A DNA stretch of 5,666 bases from contig JAJYGS010000078.1 of the NCBI GenBank assembly GCA_021785055.1, positions 1 through 5,666 of the forward strand, in the 5' to 3' direction. The stretch is from Nitrospirota bacterium (GTDB taxonomy: Bacteria > Nitrospirota > JACRHJ01). The notes under the pieces were generated by a model. That model was not told the DNA's origin. It made no database searches and saw nothing but the letters and a program-made list of their open reading frames with translations. Below are positions 1 through 5,666 of this stretch, one piece after another. The position numbers and the translations under genes were made by a program. Position 1 is the stretch's first letter; the number at the start of each line of letters is the position of its first letter.

Positions 1-1545
1 GGACCGGTCAGAGAGAAGATTGCTCGAATATCCGGTTATAAGGGAAAGCGGCGTCCTGAGTTCGTGGGACATCATCCCCAGGAAGTGGTCCTTCATCCTG
101 TCTATCCGGCGCAGTTCTACGTTCGCCCGCTCTACTATCTCAAGGTTCTCCCGGACGCGGTTCCTCGACTCCTCTACCTCCGCGGCGAACTTCTTAAGGT
201 CTTTCTGTGAAGTCTCAAGCGCCTCCGTTCTCTCGTCCAAGTCTTCCATCATCGACAGCAGGGCGCGGTTCAAGTCTTCGAGCTCGACCGTTCGCGCCTT
301 TACCTTCTCCTCAAGCGATTGCGTAAGGTCTTTCAGTTCCGCATTGGCCTTTTCGCTCTTGCGGTTGACTTCCGTTTTATAGGTCTGGAGGGCGGCGGCC
401 ATTTCGTTGAAGGTAAGCGCGAGGGTTCCTATCTCATCCTTGCGCCTGACAGGCAGACTTACCGAGAAGTCGCCCTCGGTTATCCTGCGGGACAGTCTGC
501 TCAACAAAACAATCGGCTCGGCTATCCTGTTAGACAGCAGATATATAAGAAATATCATGAAGATAAGCGTAAGCGCCATTGTATAAAAAACCCGGCGCGT
601 AAGGGCATGAACCGGTGCAAAGGCGTCGTCGTAATCCTCCTTTACCACAAAGCCCCATCTCGTCTCCGGGATATAGCGGTATACGGCAAGCACGTCTACG
701 CCCCTGTAATCCTTTGCCTCCACGACGCCCTCACGCCCGGAAGCCGCGAGAAGCCCCGGCTTGGGGGCGTCTTTCAGCCTGAACTTCAGCTTCAAGGGCG
801 CATTCCTGTCGAAACGGAGGCGGTTTAAGAAAACAAGATACCCGTCCTTAATTTTAGCGAGAACGGTCTCGCCGGTCTCGCCCATCCCCGGCCAACCCGC
901 GAACAGGGGATAAAAGCTGTTGTCCATCCCGACGATTACGACTGCGGCCCCTATGAACCTGCCGTTTTTCATTATGGGGACGGAGAAGGCCATGACCAGG
1001 GCCTTCAAATACGGGTTATAATATATGCCCTTGACATAAACATCGCTTCTGCCCTCGATGGCGTGGACGAGCGCGCCCTTGAAATATTCCTGGTTCATGC
1101 GGAGCTGTCCGACCATCCCCTCGTCGTTGGACGCGACAATCCTGCCGGTTTTGTCTATTATGTTGGCCCGCAGGTAGGAATGCTCGAACGTCATACCCTT
1201 CAGTATGTCGCGCAGTTCCAGGTATTGTTTGGTATGGATAAAAGATTTGGTATCTGGGAATTTCTCAAGGAAGGCGAGATATTGAGCGGTCTTCGGGTTC
1301 ATGGCAAGGAACCTCGCGTCGCTTTCCTTGCCGTCCAGCCAGGACTCTATCCTGGCCTTCTGTATGTCCGCGATGGATGTAAGATGCTCCTTTATTCTTT
1401 CGCGCAGCGCGCTGTTCTCGCTCTGGTAGGCTATAAAGCCGATTATGGAAAATGGTATTACAATCAGGAGCACGAAATAAAGGATAAGCTTGCCCTTTAT
1501 GCTCCCCTTAAGCCTGACGCCCTTTATTTTTTCCAGTATGTTCAT
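1..1545 (-). CDS. Membrane sensor histidine kinase (dCache-HAMP-HisKA), 3' end missing at left window edge
   Basis: Translating the minus strand from the ATG at 1545 gives 515 uninterrupted codons to the window edge. Visible in order: a short basic N-terminus; membrane segment 1 at about residues 20-40; an extracytoplasmic region of about 275 residues with a double-Cache/PDC look, including the typical GETGET motif at 222-227; membrane segment 2 at about 319-337; a HAMP domain at about 339-392 with the conserved proline P344 and the DEIG motif at 370-373; a long charged coiled coil at about 393-484; and the start of a HisKA domain with the H-box SHELRTP, placing the phospho-accepting histidine at H494. 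The ATP-binding domain (N, G1, F and G2 boxes) must lie beyond the left edge, so it cannot be seen whether a receiver domain follows. By family it autophosphorylates in response to a periplasmic ligand and passes the phosphate to a response regulator, which is not in the window. The start is moderately sure: the ribosome site is weak (GAG close by), and an in-frame TTG lies three codons upstream at 1554. It follows cobQ after a 105-base gap and probably has its own promoter. Confidence 0.93.
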   Translation of the reverse strand, partial: MNILEKIKGVRLKGSIKGKLILYFVLLIVIPFSIIGFIAYQSENSALRERIKEHLTSIADIQKARIESWLDGKESDARFLAMNPKTAQYLAFLEKFPDTKSFIHTKQYLELRDILKGMTFEHSYLRANIIDKTGRIVASNDEGMVGQLRMNQEYFKGALVHAIEGRSDVYVKGIYYNPYLKALVMAFSVPIMKNGRFIGAAVVIVGMDNSFYPLFAGWPGMGETGETVLAKIKDGYLVFLNRLRFDRNAPLKLKFRLKDAPKPGLLAASGREGVVEAKDYRGVDVLAVYRYIPETRWGFVVKEDYDDAFAPVHALTRRVFYTMALTLIFMIFLIYLLSNRIAEPIVLLSRLSRRITEGDFSVSLPVRRKDEIGTLALTFNEMAAALQTYKTEVNRKSEKANAELKDLTQSLEEKVKARTVELEDLNRALLSMMEDLDERTEALETSQKDLKKFAAEVEESRNRVRENLEIVERANVELRRIDRMKDHFLGMMSHELRTPLSLITGYSSNLLSDRS

Positions 1546-1602
1546 GCCGCTCAAAAAAGAAAAAAAGCCCCCTGCCCCCGTCTCCTAAATGAGAGAGCAA
1601 TC

Positions 1603-1612
1603 CTGTTAACAG
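1603..1612. promoter_or_regulatory. Perfect 10-bp palindrome CTGTTAACAG, possible operator
   Basis: CTGTTAACAG is fully self-complementary and begins about 10 bases downstream of the -10 box, around position +3 to +12 of the predicted transcript. That is a common place for a repressor operator. It is short and single, and matches no regulator site that I can name with confidence, so the call rests on symmetry and position. Confidence 0.3.
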
Positions 1613-1621
1613 AGATTATTC

Positions 1622-1650
1622 ATTATACCAGAAAAAAATGATTTTTTTAA
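1622..1650 (-). promoter_or_regulatory. Predicted sigma-70 promoter for the histidine kinase gene
   Basis: On the minus strand there is a perfect -10 box TATAAT (1622-1627) preceded by TGG, an extended -10 arrangement (TG then one base). A -35-like box TTAAAA (1645-1650, four of six consensus positions) sits 17 bases upstream, the optimal spacing. The A7/T7 tract between and over these boxes would give curved, easily melted DNA. The promoter starts immediately after the cobQ stop codon and would start transcription near 1614-1616, giving a leader of roughly 70 bases before the kinase ATG. This is a pattern match only; no transcript data are available. Confidence 0.6.
1632..1648. repeat. A7-TGA-T7 inverted repeat just after cobQ
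   Basis: Seven A's, three bases and seven T's form a perfect 7-bp inverted repeat 3 bases beyond the cobQ stop. With no G or C in the stem it would be a weak RNA hairpin, so it is a poor intrinsic terminator in either direction. It coincides with the -35/-10 spacer of the predicted promoter, so a role as promoter-bending DNA is at least as likely. No better terminator for the cobQ operon is visible. Confidence 0.35.
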
Positions 1651-3180
1651 TTATTTTATAAGCTTAAGAATTGCTCGCATGTCGATGTTCGCCTCCACAA
1701 TGTCGGCAAGGGATTCAAGGTCCTTCTCTTTCAGATCCGAATAATTGAGCGGCGGGGCGGGCCGGTTATTTCTTTGTCTCAGACCCGCAAGGAGCGCACA
1801 GCGGAAATCGTCGTTATCGAAAATCCCGTGAATGTATGTCCCCCACGCAACGGGCGGACCGGCCTCGACCGTCAGACCGCTCCGGCTTGCCGCGCCGTCA
1901 TAATACCTTGCTTTTTCGCCGTTTCTTTCATTTATCATAAACAGCGGTTCGGCATTTTCCCCAAGTTTCGTCCTGCCCATGTGTATTTCGTATCCCTTGA
2001 ACCGGTCGCCGCCCGCGTTCAGGCATTCCCCCGCTACCTGCGCCGTCACCTTTTCCACCGTAAGCACGGTATCGACATCGAGTATTCCCATCCCCATCAC
2101 TTCCGGCGTCCCGGACTCCACGCCGTCCGGGTCCCGAACCGTATTCCCAAGCATCTGGTACCCCCCGCATACACCGGCTACGCGGCCACCGGAGGCATGA
2201 TAGCGGATTACCGCATCTTCAAGCCCCAAGCGGCGAAGCTCCAGGAGGTCAGAGATGGTATTCTTGCTTCCGGGTATTATAACCATGTCCGGACGCCCAA
2301 GCTCTTCCGGCACCCGGACATAACGCACCCGGACGCCCGGCTCGTGGGAGAGCGGGTCGAAATCCGTGAAGTTGGATATGTGCTTAAGCCTTAAAACGGC
2401 GATGTCCAAAGCTCCGTCGTCAAAATATGCAGCCCCGCCTGCCGTCGGCATACCGCCGTCCAGCACCACGCCGTCCTCTTCCTGGATATGTACGCCGTTA
2501 AAGTATGGGATTACGCCCAGTACCGGCCTGCCGGTCTTCCGCAATATAAAGTCCAGGCCGTCTTTCAATAGCGAACTGTCGCCCCGGAACTTGTTTATTA
2601 TAAAACCGGCAACCATCTCCCGCTCGGACTCGTCCAATAATTCCATCGTCCCGACCATCGAGGCGAAGACTCCGCCCTTGTCGATGTCCGCGGCAATCAA
2701 AACCTTCGCCCCGGCCATTTCCGCCGTCTTCATGTTCACGAAATCGTGCTGTTTTAAATTTATCTCGGCTGGGCTTCCCGCCCCCTCGATGATTATCACG
2801 TCGTGCCTGGCCGAAAGCTCCGCGTAGCATTCCCTCGCCGCCCGGAACGCCTCATCCTTGTAAGCGTGATACTCCCTGACCGTCATGTTGCCGATAGCCT
2901 TCCCGCGTATTATCACCTGCGCGCCGGTGTCGCTGTTGGCCTTCAGGAGAACCGGGTTCATCAATATCGACGGCGGAATCTTCGCCGCCTCCGCCTGGTA
3001 TGCCTGAGCGCGGCCTATCTCTCCGCCTTCCGGGGTAATAAATGAGTTCAAAGCCATGTTCTGGGACTTGAAAGGCGCAACATTAACCCCGCGCCGGACC
3101 AGGATTCTGCACAGGGCCGCGACTATCACGCTTTTGCCGACATGGGAGCCAGTCCCCTGCACCATCAATGCCTTAGCCAT
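1651..3180 (-). CDS. cobQ: Cobyric acid synthase, glutamine-hydrolysing
   Basis: CobQ (CbiP in anaerobic-pathway naming) amidates the b, d, e and g carboxylates of adenosylcobyrinic acid a,c-diamide in the cytoplasm, using glutamine and ATP, to give adenosylcobyric acid. From the ATG at 3180 the protein is 509 residues, normal for the family. The N-terminal dethiobiotin-synthetase-like ATPase domain has the P-loop GTGSHVGKS at 9-17, the family signature FKSQNMALNS at 37-46, the run GEIGRAQAYQAEA at 53-65, and IEGAGSPAEINL at 131-142. The C-terminal class I glutamine amidotransferase domain has IPGSKNT at 302-308, the nucleophile C338 in GVCGGYQML, YEIHMGRT at 397-404, and the catalytic H451 in YIHGIF. 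No key residue is missing. The frame stays open to 3225, but the ATG at 3180 is preferred because the product then begins MAKALMVQGT, as in the family, and follows the phosphatase stop by one base. A GGAGG lies 11 bases upstream. It is the last gene of the operon. Confidence 0.97.
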   Translation of the reverse strand: MAKALMVQGTGSHVGKSVIVAALCRILVRRGVNVAPFKSQNMALNSFITPEGGEIGRAQAYQAEAAKIPPSILMNPVLLKANSDTGAQVIIRGKAIGNMTVREYHAYKDEAFRAARECYAELSARHDVIIIEGAGSPAEINLKQHDFVNMKTAEMAGAKVLIAADIDKGGVFASMVGTMELLDESEREMVAGFIINKFRGDSSLLKDGLDFILRKTGRPVLGVIPYFNGVHIQEEDGVVLDGGMPTAGGAAYFDDGALDIAVLRLKHISNFTDFDPLSHEPGVRVRYVRVPEELGRPDMVIIPGSKNTISDLLELRRLGLEDAVIRYHASGGRVAGVCGGYQMLGNTVRDPDGVESGTPEVMGMGILDVDTVLTVEKVTAQVAGECLNAGGDRFKGYEIHMGRTKLGENAEPLFMINERNGEKARYYDGAASRSGLTVEAGPPVAWGTYIHGIFDNDDFRCALLAGLRQRNNRPAPPLNYSDLKEKDLESLADIVEANIDMRAILKLIK

Positions 3181-3181
3181 C

Positions 3182-4015
3182 TTAAGAGCAGCCTCCAAGC
3201 GCCTTGAGCGCCTTATCAAGGACAATTTTATTGGACGCGCCTATGAATGGAGTCGTCCTCTCAAGCCCAAGCGGTATGTTGTCAAGCGGGTTCCCGGCGA
3301 GGTCCGTGACGACTCCCCCGGCCTCCTTTACTATAAGCCATCCAGCGGAAAAATCGAAGCTCCGCGAGGCGGATGGGACTATCAGGGCGTCCGTGGCCCC
3401 GGCGGCGAGGCAGGCGAGATCGAGCGCCGTGCTCCCAAGGCACCTTACCTTCCTGGCGCAGGATAAAAGCGGCATGGCCTTCTGAAGGTCTCTCATCGGA
3501 GATGTCGCCTCTATGTTGACCATGCCGAGTTCAGTCCTGTCGGATGTTGTTATACGTATCCCGTTTTTGAAGGCCCCGGCGCCCTTTATGGCCCAGAATT
3601 CGTCCCCTGTCCCGATGTTTATTATGTATCCGAGAACCGCGTCGGAGAGCTTCCTTCCGTTCGCCATAACGAGCGCCGTCGAAAAAAACGGTATGCCATA
3701 CTTGGCGTTGTTGCTGCCGTCTATCGGGTCTGCGAGGATTACCGCGTCTTCACGCCCGAACTTCCGCTCCCCTATCTCCTCGGAAATGAAAGTGAACTGC
3801 TCGCCGTCGGCATGCAGCCTTTCGAGTATTCCCAGGATGGCGTTTTCCGCTTTCCTGTCGAGAACGAGGGTGGTGTCCCCGCCCGCGCCTTTCCCAAGCG
3901 GCTTGCCGTATCCCTTGCCCTTGAACAACTCGTCCATCTCCAGGCGCACATTCGCCCCTACTTCCTTGAAGGCGGAAAGCCAGCTGAAATGGAACCGATC
4001 GACCGGATTTTCCAT
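3182..4015 (-). CDS. Inositol-monophosphatase-superfamily phosphatase
   Basis: A 277-residue soluble protein with all the metal-site motifs of the Mg-dependent, Li-sensitive IMPase/FBPase superfamily: D47 in GGDTT, E79 in SEE, D96 and D99 in DPIDGS (96-101), and D221 in FDFSAG, followed by EAGG at 231-234. The GSTALDLA segment at 194-201 is also typical. Family members hydrolyse phosphate monoesters such as myo-inositol 1-phosphate, fructose 1,6-bisphosphate, 3'-phosphoadenosine 5'-phosphate or histidinol phosphate. The DGSNNAKYGIPFF stretch resembles the archaeal-type dual FBPase/IMPase branch (DGSFNF, then GIPFF) more than animal IMPase (DGTTNF), but the substrate cannot be read from the sequence. 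The start at 4015 shares one base with the kinase stop (TGATG), and an AGAGG lies 8 bases upstream, so translation is probably coupled to the kinase. cobQ follows after one base. Sure of the fold and chemistry; unsure of the substrate. Confidence 0.92.
   Translation of the reverse strand: MENPVDRFHFSWLSAFKEVGANVRLEMDELFKGKGYGKPLGKGAGGDTTLVLDRKAENAILGILERLHADGEQFTFISEEIGERKFGREDAVILADPIDGSNNAKYGIPFFSTALVMANGRKLSDAVLGYIINIGTGDEFWAIKGAGAFKNGIRITTSDRTELGMVNIEATSPMRDLQKAMPLLSCARKVRCLGSTALDLACLAAGATDALIVPSASRSFDFSAGWLIVKEAGGVVTDLAGNPLDNIPLGLERTTPFIGASNKIVLDKALKALGGCS
3192..3196 (-). promoter_or_regulatory. Ribosome binding site GGAGG for cobQ
   Basis: GGAGG on the minus strand lies inside the last codons of the phosphatase gene, 11 bases before the ATG at 3180. 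The spacing is slightly long but usable. It supports the start at 3180 over the in-frame ATG at 3225, which lies 15 codons further upstream inside the phosphatase gene. Confidence 0.6.
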
Positions 4016-5103
4016 CAGAAGAACCTCTTTCTAAACCTGATGCCGCTTGATATATATCTGTTCACCCTCGCCGGGTCAAATACCCGCGCCCTTAAAACCC
4101 CGTGCGCGAATGCCAGCAATTTTCCGCGAACATCGTCTGTCACGTCAGGATAGAAAAGCGGGTTCGCCACAACCGCCGACCGGAAGGCGTAGAACGGCGC
4201 GGATACCTCGTTAATAGCCCCGTCTCCGGATACCGCGATATATTCGTCGTAGAAAAGCGAGAGCGCCTCATCGTATGCTCCGGCCATTCTTCCATGTTCC
4301 ATGAGTGAAAAGAAGACGTAGTTTATGCACAGGGCCGTAACATCGTCGGCAGGCTCTCCATACTCTCCACGGCTCCTGTCAAGCAGACAAAAGGATTTCC
4401 TGCCCCTGAACAGGATGTTGCCGGGATGAAAATCGCCGTGCACGCGAGAGAGCCGTCCCGTCCTTTCTTTCAATAGCGTTCTCCAGTCAACGCATGCCTT
4501 CTCGATTGCCGCCAACTCAGCTAACTTTGTAAAACCGTTGTTAACAGCATAAGTGTCGAAGACTCCCATCAGACACTCTCCGTGTCCTATGATATCCCGG
4601 ACCTTGCGCAGATAAAGAGCCGGCGCATCCTTCTTTTTCGAGTGGGCGCGGGCAAGGAACCGGGCGAGCGCGGATATCCGCTCCCTGTCCTGCCGCCGAA
4701 GGGTTTTTAACCCTCTCATTTCGCGGAGGTCGTCAAAATAGTTTACACCTTCGCCTTCCTCCATCACGAGATAATATTCAGCCCCGCCGGAAATGGATAT
4801 TGCGGAGCCGTTCGGCTGCATTGACAGGACATCTATGGCTTTTACGTGAGACGGAAACTTCCCGTAGGTTTCGGACGCCAGGAGGAATACTTCAGCCCTG
4901 TCGGAGGGATAGTCGTGGCCGAGGCCGATATGTTTGTCAAGCGCCTTTATTATAACTTTCCGGGCCGCGCCGTTGCGAATAAAACTCGCCCTGTAGCCCC
5001 TCCCGTGGCTGCCCCTTCCGAGCGCCGAGAGGCGGACGCTCCCGGGGGCGGCGCCGAAGGCAGATTGCAGATACTCCGCAAACCTGCGGGCAGAAGGTTT
5101 CAA
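4015..5103 (-). CDS. APH-superfamily small-molecule kinase of unknown substrate
   Basis: A 362-residue protein with the fold signatures of the aminoglycoside phosphotransferase/choline kinase superfamily. These are a glycine-rich nucleotide loop at 29-36 (GRGSHGRG), a candidate ATP-anchoring lysine K53 in VIIKAL, a hinge-like EYYLVMEEGEG at 109-119, the Brenner-type catalytic motif HGDFHPGN at 222-229 with D224 as catalytic base and N229 as metal ligand, and a metal-binding aspartate D242 in LLDRSRGEYGEPADDV (240-255). By family it moves the gamma phosphate of ATP to a hydroxyl of a small molecule. Known family substrates include choline, homoserine, methylthioribose and aminoglycosides, and none can be assigned here. 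The more common D-[FWY]-[DE] after the metal aspartate is DRSRG, a variant. The start is the TTG at 5103: it forms a TTGA overlap with the TPR stop, has AGAGGG 5 bases upstream, and leaves room for the N-terminal lobe. The phosphatase follows with a one-base overlap. No resistance role is implied. Confidence 0.85.
   Translation of the reverse strand: MKPSARRFAEYLQSAFGAAPGSVRLSALGRGSHGRGYRASFIRNGAARKVIIKALDKHIGLGHDYPSDRAEVFLLASETYGKFPSHVKAIDVLSMQPNGSAISISGGAEYYLVMEEGEGVNYFDDLREMRGLKTLRRQDRERISALARFLARAHSKKKDAPALYLRKVRDIIGHGECLMGVFDTYAVNNGFTKLAELAAIEKACVDWRTLLKERTGRLSRVHGDFHPGNILFRGRKSFCLLDRSRGEYGEPADDVTALCINYVFFSLMEHGRMAGAYDEALSLFYDEYIAVSGDGAINEVSAPFYAFRSAVVANPLFYPDVTDDVRGKLLAFAHGVLRARVFDPARVNRYISSGIRFRKRFF
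4024..4028 (-). promoter_or_regulatory. Ribosome binding site AGAGG for the phosphatase gene
   Basis: AGAGG on the minus strand sits in the last codons of the kinase gene, 8 bases before the phosphatase ATG at 4015. With the TGATG stop-start junction this supports translational coupling and fixes the start. Confidence 0.6.
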
Positions 5104-5666
5104 CCGTGCCCTCTTGCCGCAAATTTTTTCGAAAGCTTCTCGGCAATATCGGCACCGGGGTAATGCCTGTCGATGGTAAGGACTTTTGCGAACTCTTTCA
5201 TGGCAAGCTTATACTGGCCGCTGTTGTAGTATGCGACTCCGAGGTTGTTATGGTATCTGACCTCGTTCGGATTCATGGTCAGGAGCTTCTGATAAATCCT
5301 TATGGCGTCCTGGCTCCTGCCTATCCTGTTGTAAACGAAACCGAGATACTGAAGAGCGTTTTCGTCGTCGGGCTTTAGTTTCACCGCCGTCTCCCAGCAC
5401 TGGATCGCGCCCTGGGTATCACCGAGCTTGTCGTCTGCAAGGCCTAAGTTGACGTAATTCCGCGGGTTGCGCGGGTTCTGCCGGACGGCCTTGTCGAACA
5501 TGTTTTTTGCGTTTACAAATTGTCCAAGCTTCGCGTAGCTCTCGCCGAGCATGGACTCGGCGCGCGGGTCGTTCGGTTTAAGGATAAGCGAATTGTTCAA
5601 GGCGTCGACCTCCTGCTCCAGAAGCCCTATCTTATCGAGCGCCACAGCCATGTCCATGTATACTTT
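5100..5666 (-). CDS. TPR-repeat protein, 5' end missing at right window edge
   Basis: The frame is open for 189 codons from the right edge to the TGA at 5100-5102. It consists of five back-to-back 34-residue tetratricopeptide repeats with the usual small-residue and proline pattern: each ends in a motif such as LKPND, QNPRN, LKPDD, MNPNE or IDRHY, and LG or similar recurs near position 5-8. A short basic tail of about 19 residues follows (ending AARGHG). Internal ATGs at 5657 and 5651 exist, but the first repeat already begins at the window edge, three codons before 5657. The real start therefore most likely lies outside, and more repeats or other domains may precede. TPRs are protein-binding scaffolds; no enzymatic motif, signal peptide or membrane segment is visible in this part. 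It heads the visible operon and its stop overlaps the kinase start, but a functional link to the downstream enzymes is only suggested by position. Confidence 0.9.
   Translation of the reverse strand, partial: KVYMDMAVALDKIGLLEQEVDALNNSLILKPNDPRAESMLGESYAKLGQFVNAKNMFDKAVRQNPRNPRNYVNLGLADDKLGDTQGAIQCWETAVKLKPDDENALQYLGFVYNRIGRSQDAIRIYQKLLTMNPNEVRYHNNLGVAYYNSGQYKLAMKEFAKVLTIDRHYPGADIAEKLSKKFAARGHG
5109..5114 (-). promoter_or_regulatory. Ribosome binding site AGAGGG deciding the TTG start of the kinase
   Basis: AGAGGG on the minus strand is 5 bases before the TTG at 5103, inside the end of the TPR gene. Together with the TTGA stop-start overlap it is the main evidence that this non-ATG codon is the true start. 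Confidence 0.6.

Noticed and set aside
1567..1580. G-quadruplex or intrinsic terminator in the kinase leader
   Set aside because: Only two G5 runs are present, and no inverted repeat precedes the T-run, so neither structure is supported.
20..1641. Plus-strand open frames opposite the histidine kinase (about 20-382, 319-828, 1063-1641)
   Set aside because: They are antisense to a continuous minus-strand kinase frame with clear HAMP and H-box motifs. Their translations are low-complexity or arginine/serine-rich and show no domain.
1546..1650. Cobalamin riboswitch or small RNA in the only intergenic gap
   Set aside because: The gap is too short for a cobalamin riboswitch, lies downstream of cobQ, and I saw no B12-box-like element or stable stem. 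Any riboswitch for the operon would lie beyond the right edge.
3181..3225. Longer cobQ start at 3225
   Set aside because: It would add 15 residues not typical of the family, overlap the phosphatase by about 44 bases and ignore the GGAGG before 3180.
1774..4153. Plus-strand open frames opposite cobQ and the phosphatase
   Set aside because: They mirror strongly conserved enzymes and have no ribosome sites or recognisable motifs; they are a side effect of GC-rich coding.
4015..5103. Antibiotic resistance function for the APH-like kinase
   Set aside because: The superfamily is broad, no aminoglycoside-specific signature is visible, and the operon context is metabolic.
5100..5657. Complete small TPR protein starting at 5657
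   Set aside because: The frame is open to the window edge and the first 34-residue repeat begins before 5657, so the gene is most likely cut rather than complete.

Overview
This window is densely coding and reads entirely on the minus strand: five genes, two of them cut by the window edges, and one real intergenic gap of about 105 bases (1546-1650). It looks like a chromosomal segment from a fairly GC-rich bacterium. Overlapping genes, a TTG start, a membrane sensor histidine kinase and a cobalamin-pathway gene fit a bacterium with B12 synthesis. Frequent ATA and AGG codons on a GC-rich background are reminiscent of Deltaproteobacteria- or Nitrospirota-like lineages, but that placement is a weak inference.

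Layout in transcription order, from the right edge leftwards. (1) The 3' part of a tetratricopeptide-repeat (TPR) protein, 5100-5666, running off the right edge. (2) An APH-superfamily small-molecule kinase, 4015-5103, starting with TTG inside a 4-base TTGA overlap with the TPR stop. (3) An inositol-monophosphatase-superfamily phosphatase, 3182-4015, sharing one base (TGATG) with the kinase stop. (4) cobQ, cobyric acid synthase, 1651-3180, starting one base after the phosphatase stop. These four are almost certainly one operon with translational coupling. (5) After a gap carrying a good predicted sigma-70 promoter, a dCache-HAMP sensor histidine kinase, 1-1545, truncated at the left edge just after its phospho-accepting histidine.

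Functionally, cobQ is the only gene with a confident pathway: amidation of adenosylcobyrinic acid a,c-diamide to adenosylcobyric acid. The kinase and phosphatase have intact catalytic motifs but unknown substrates. Their tight coupling to cobQ raises the possibility that they serve cobalamin side-chain or lower-ligand metabolism (threonine phosphate or alpha-ribazole phosphate), or that cobQ merely sits at the end of a mixed operon. The histidine kinase appears separately transcribed and senses a periplasmic signal I cannot identify. I found no mobile element, CRISPR array, tRNA, rRNA or riboswitch, and nothing that amounts to a clearly new system. The most interesting point is the kinase-phosphatase-cobQ cassette.
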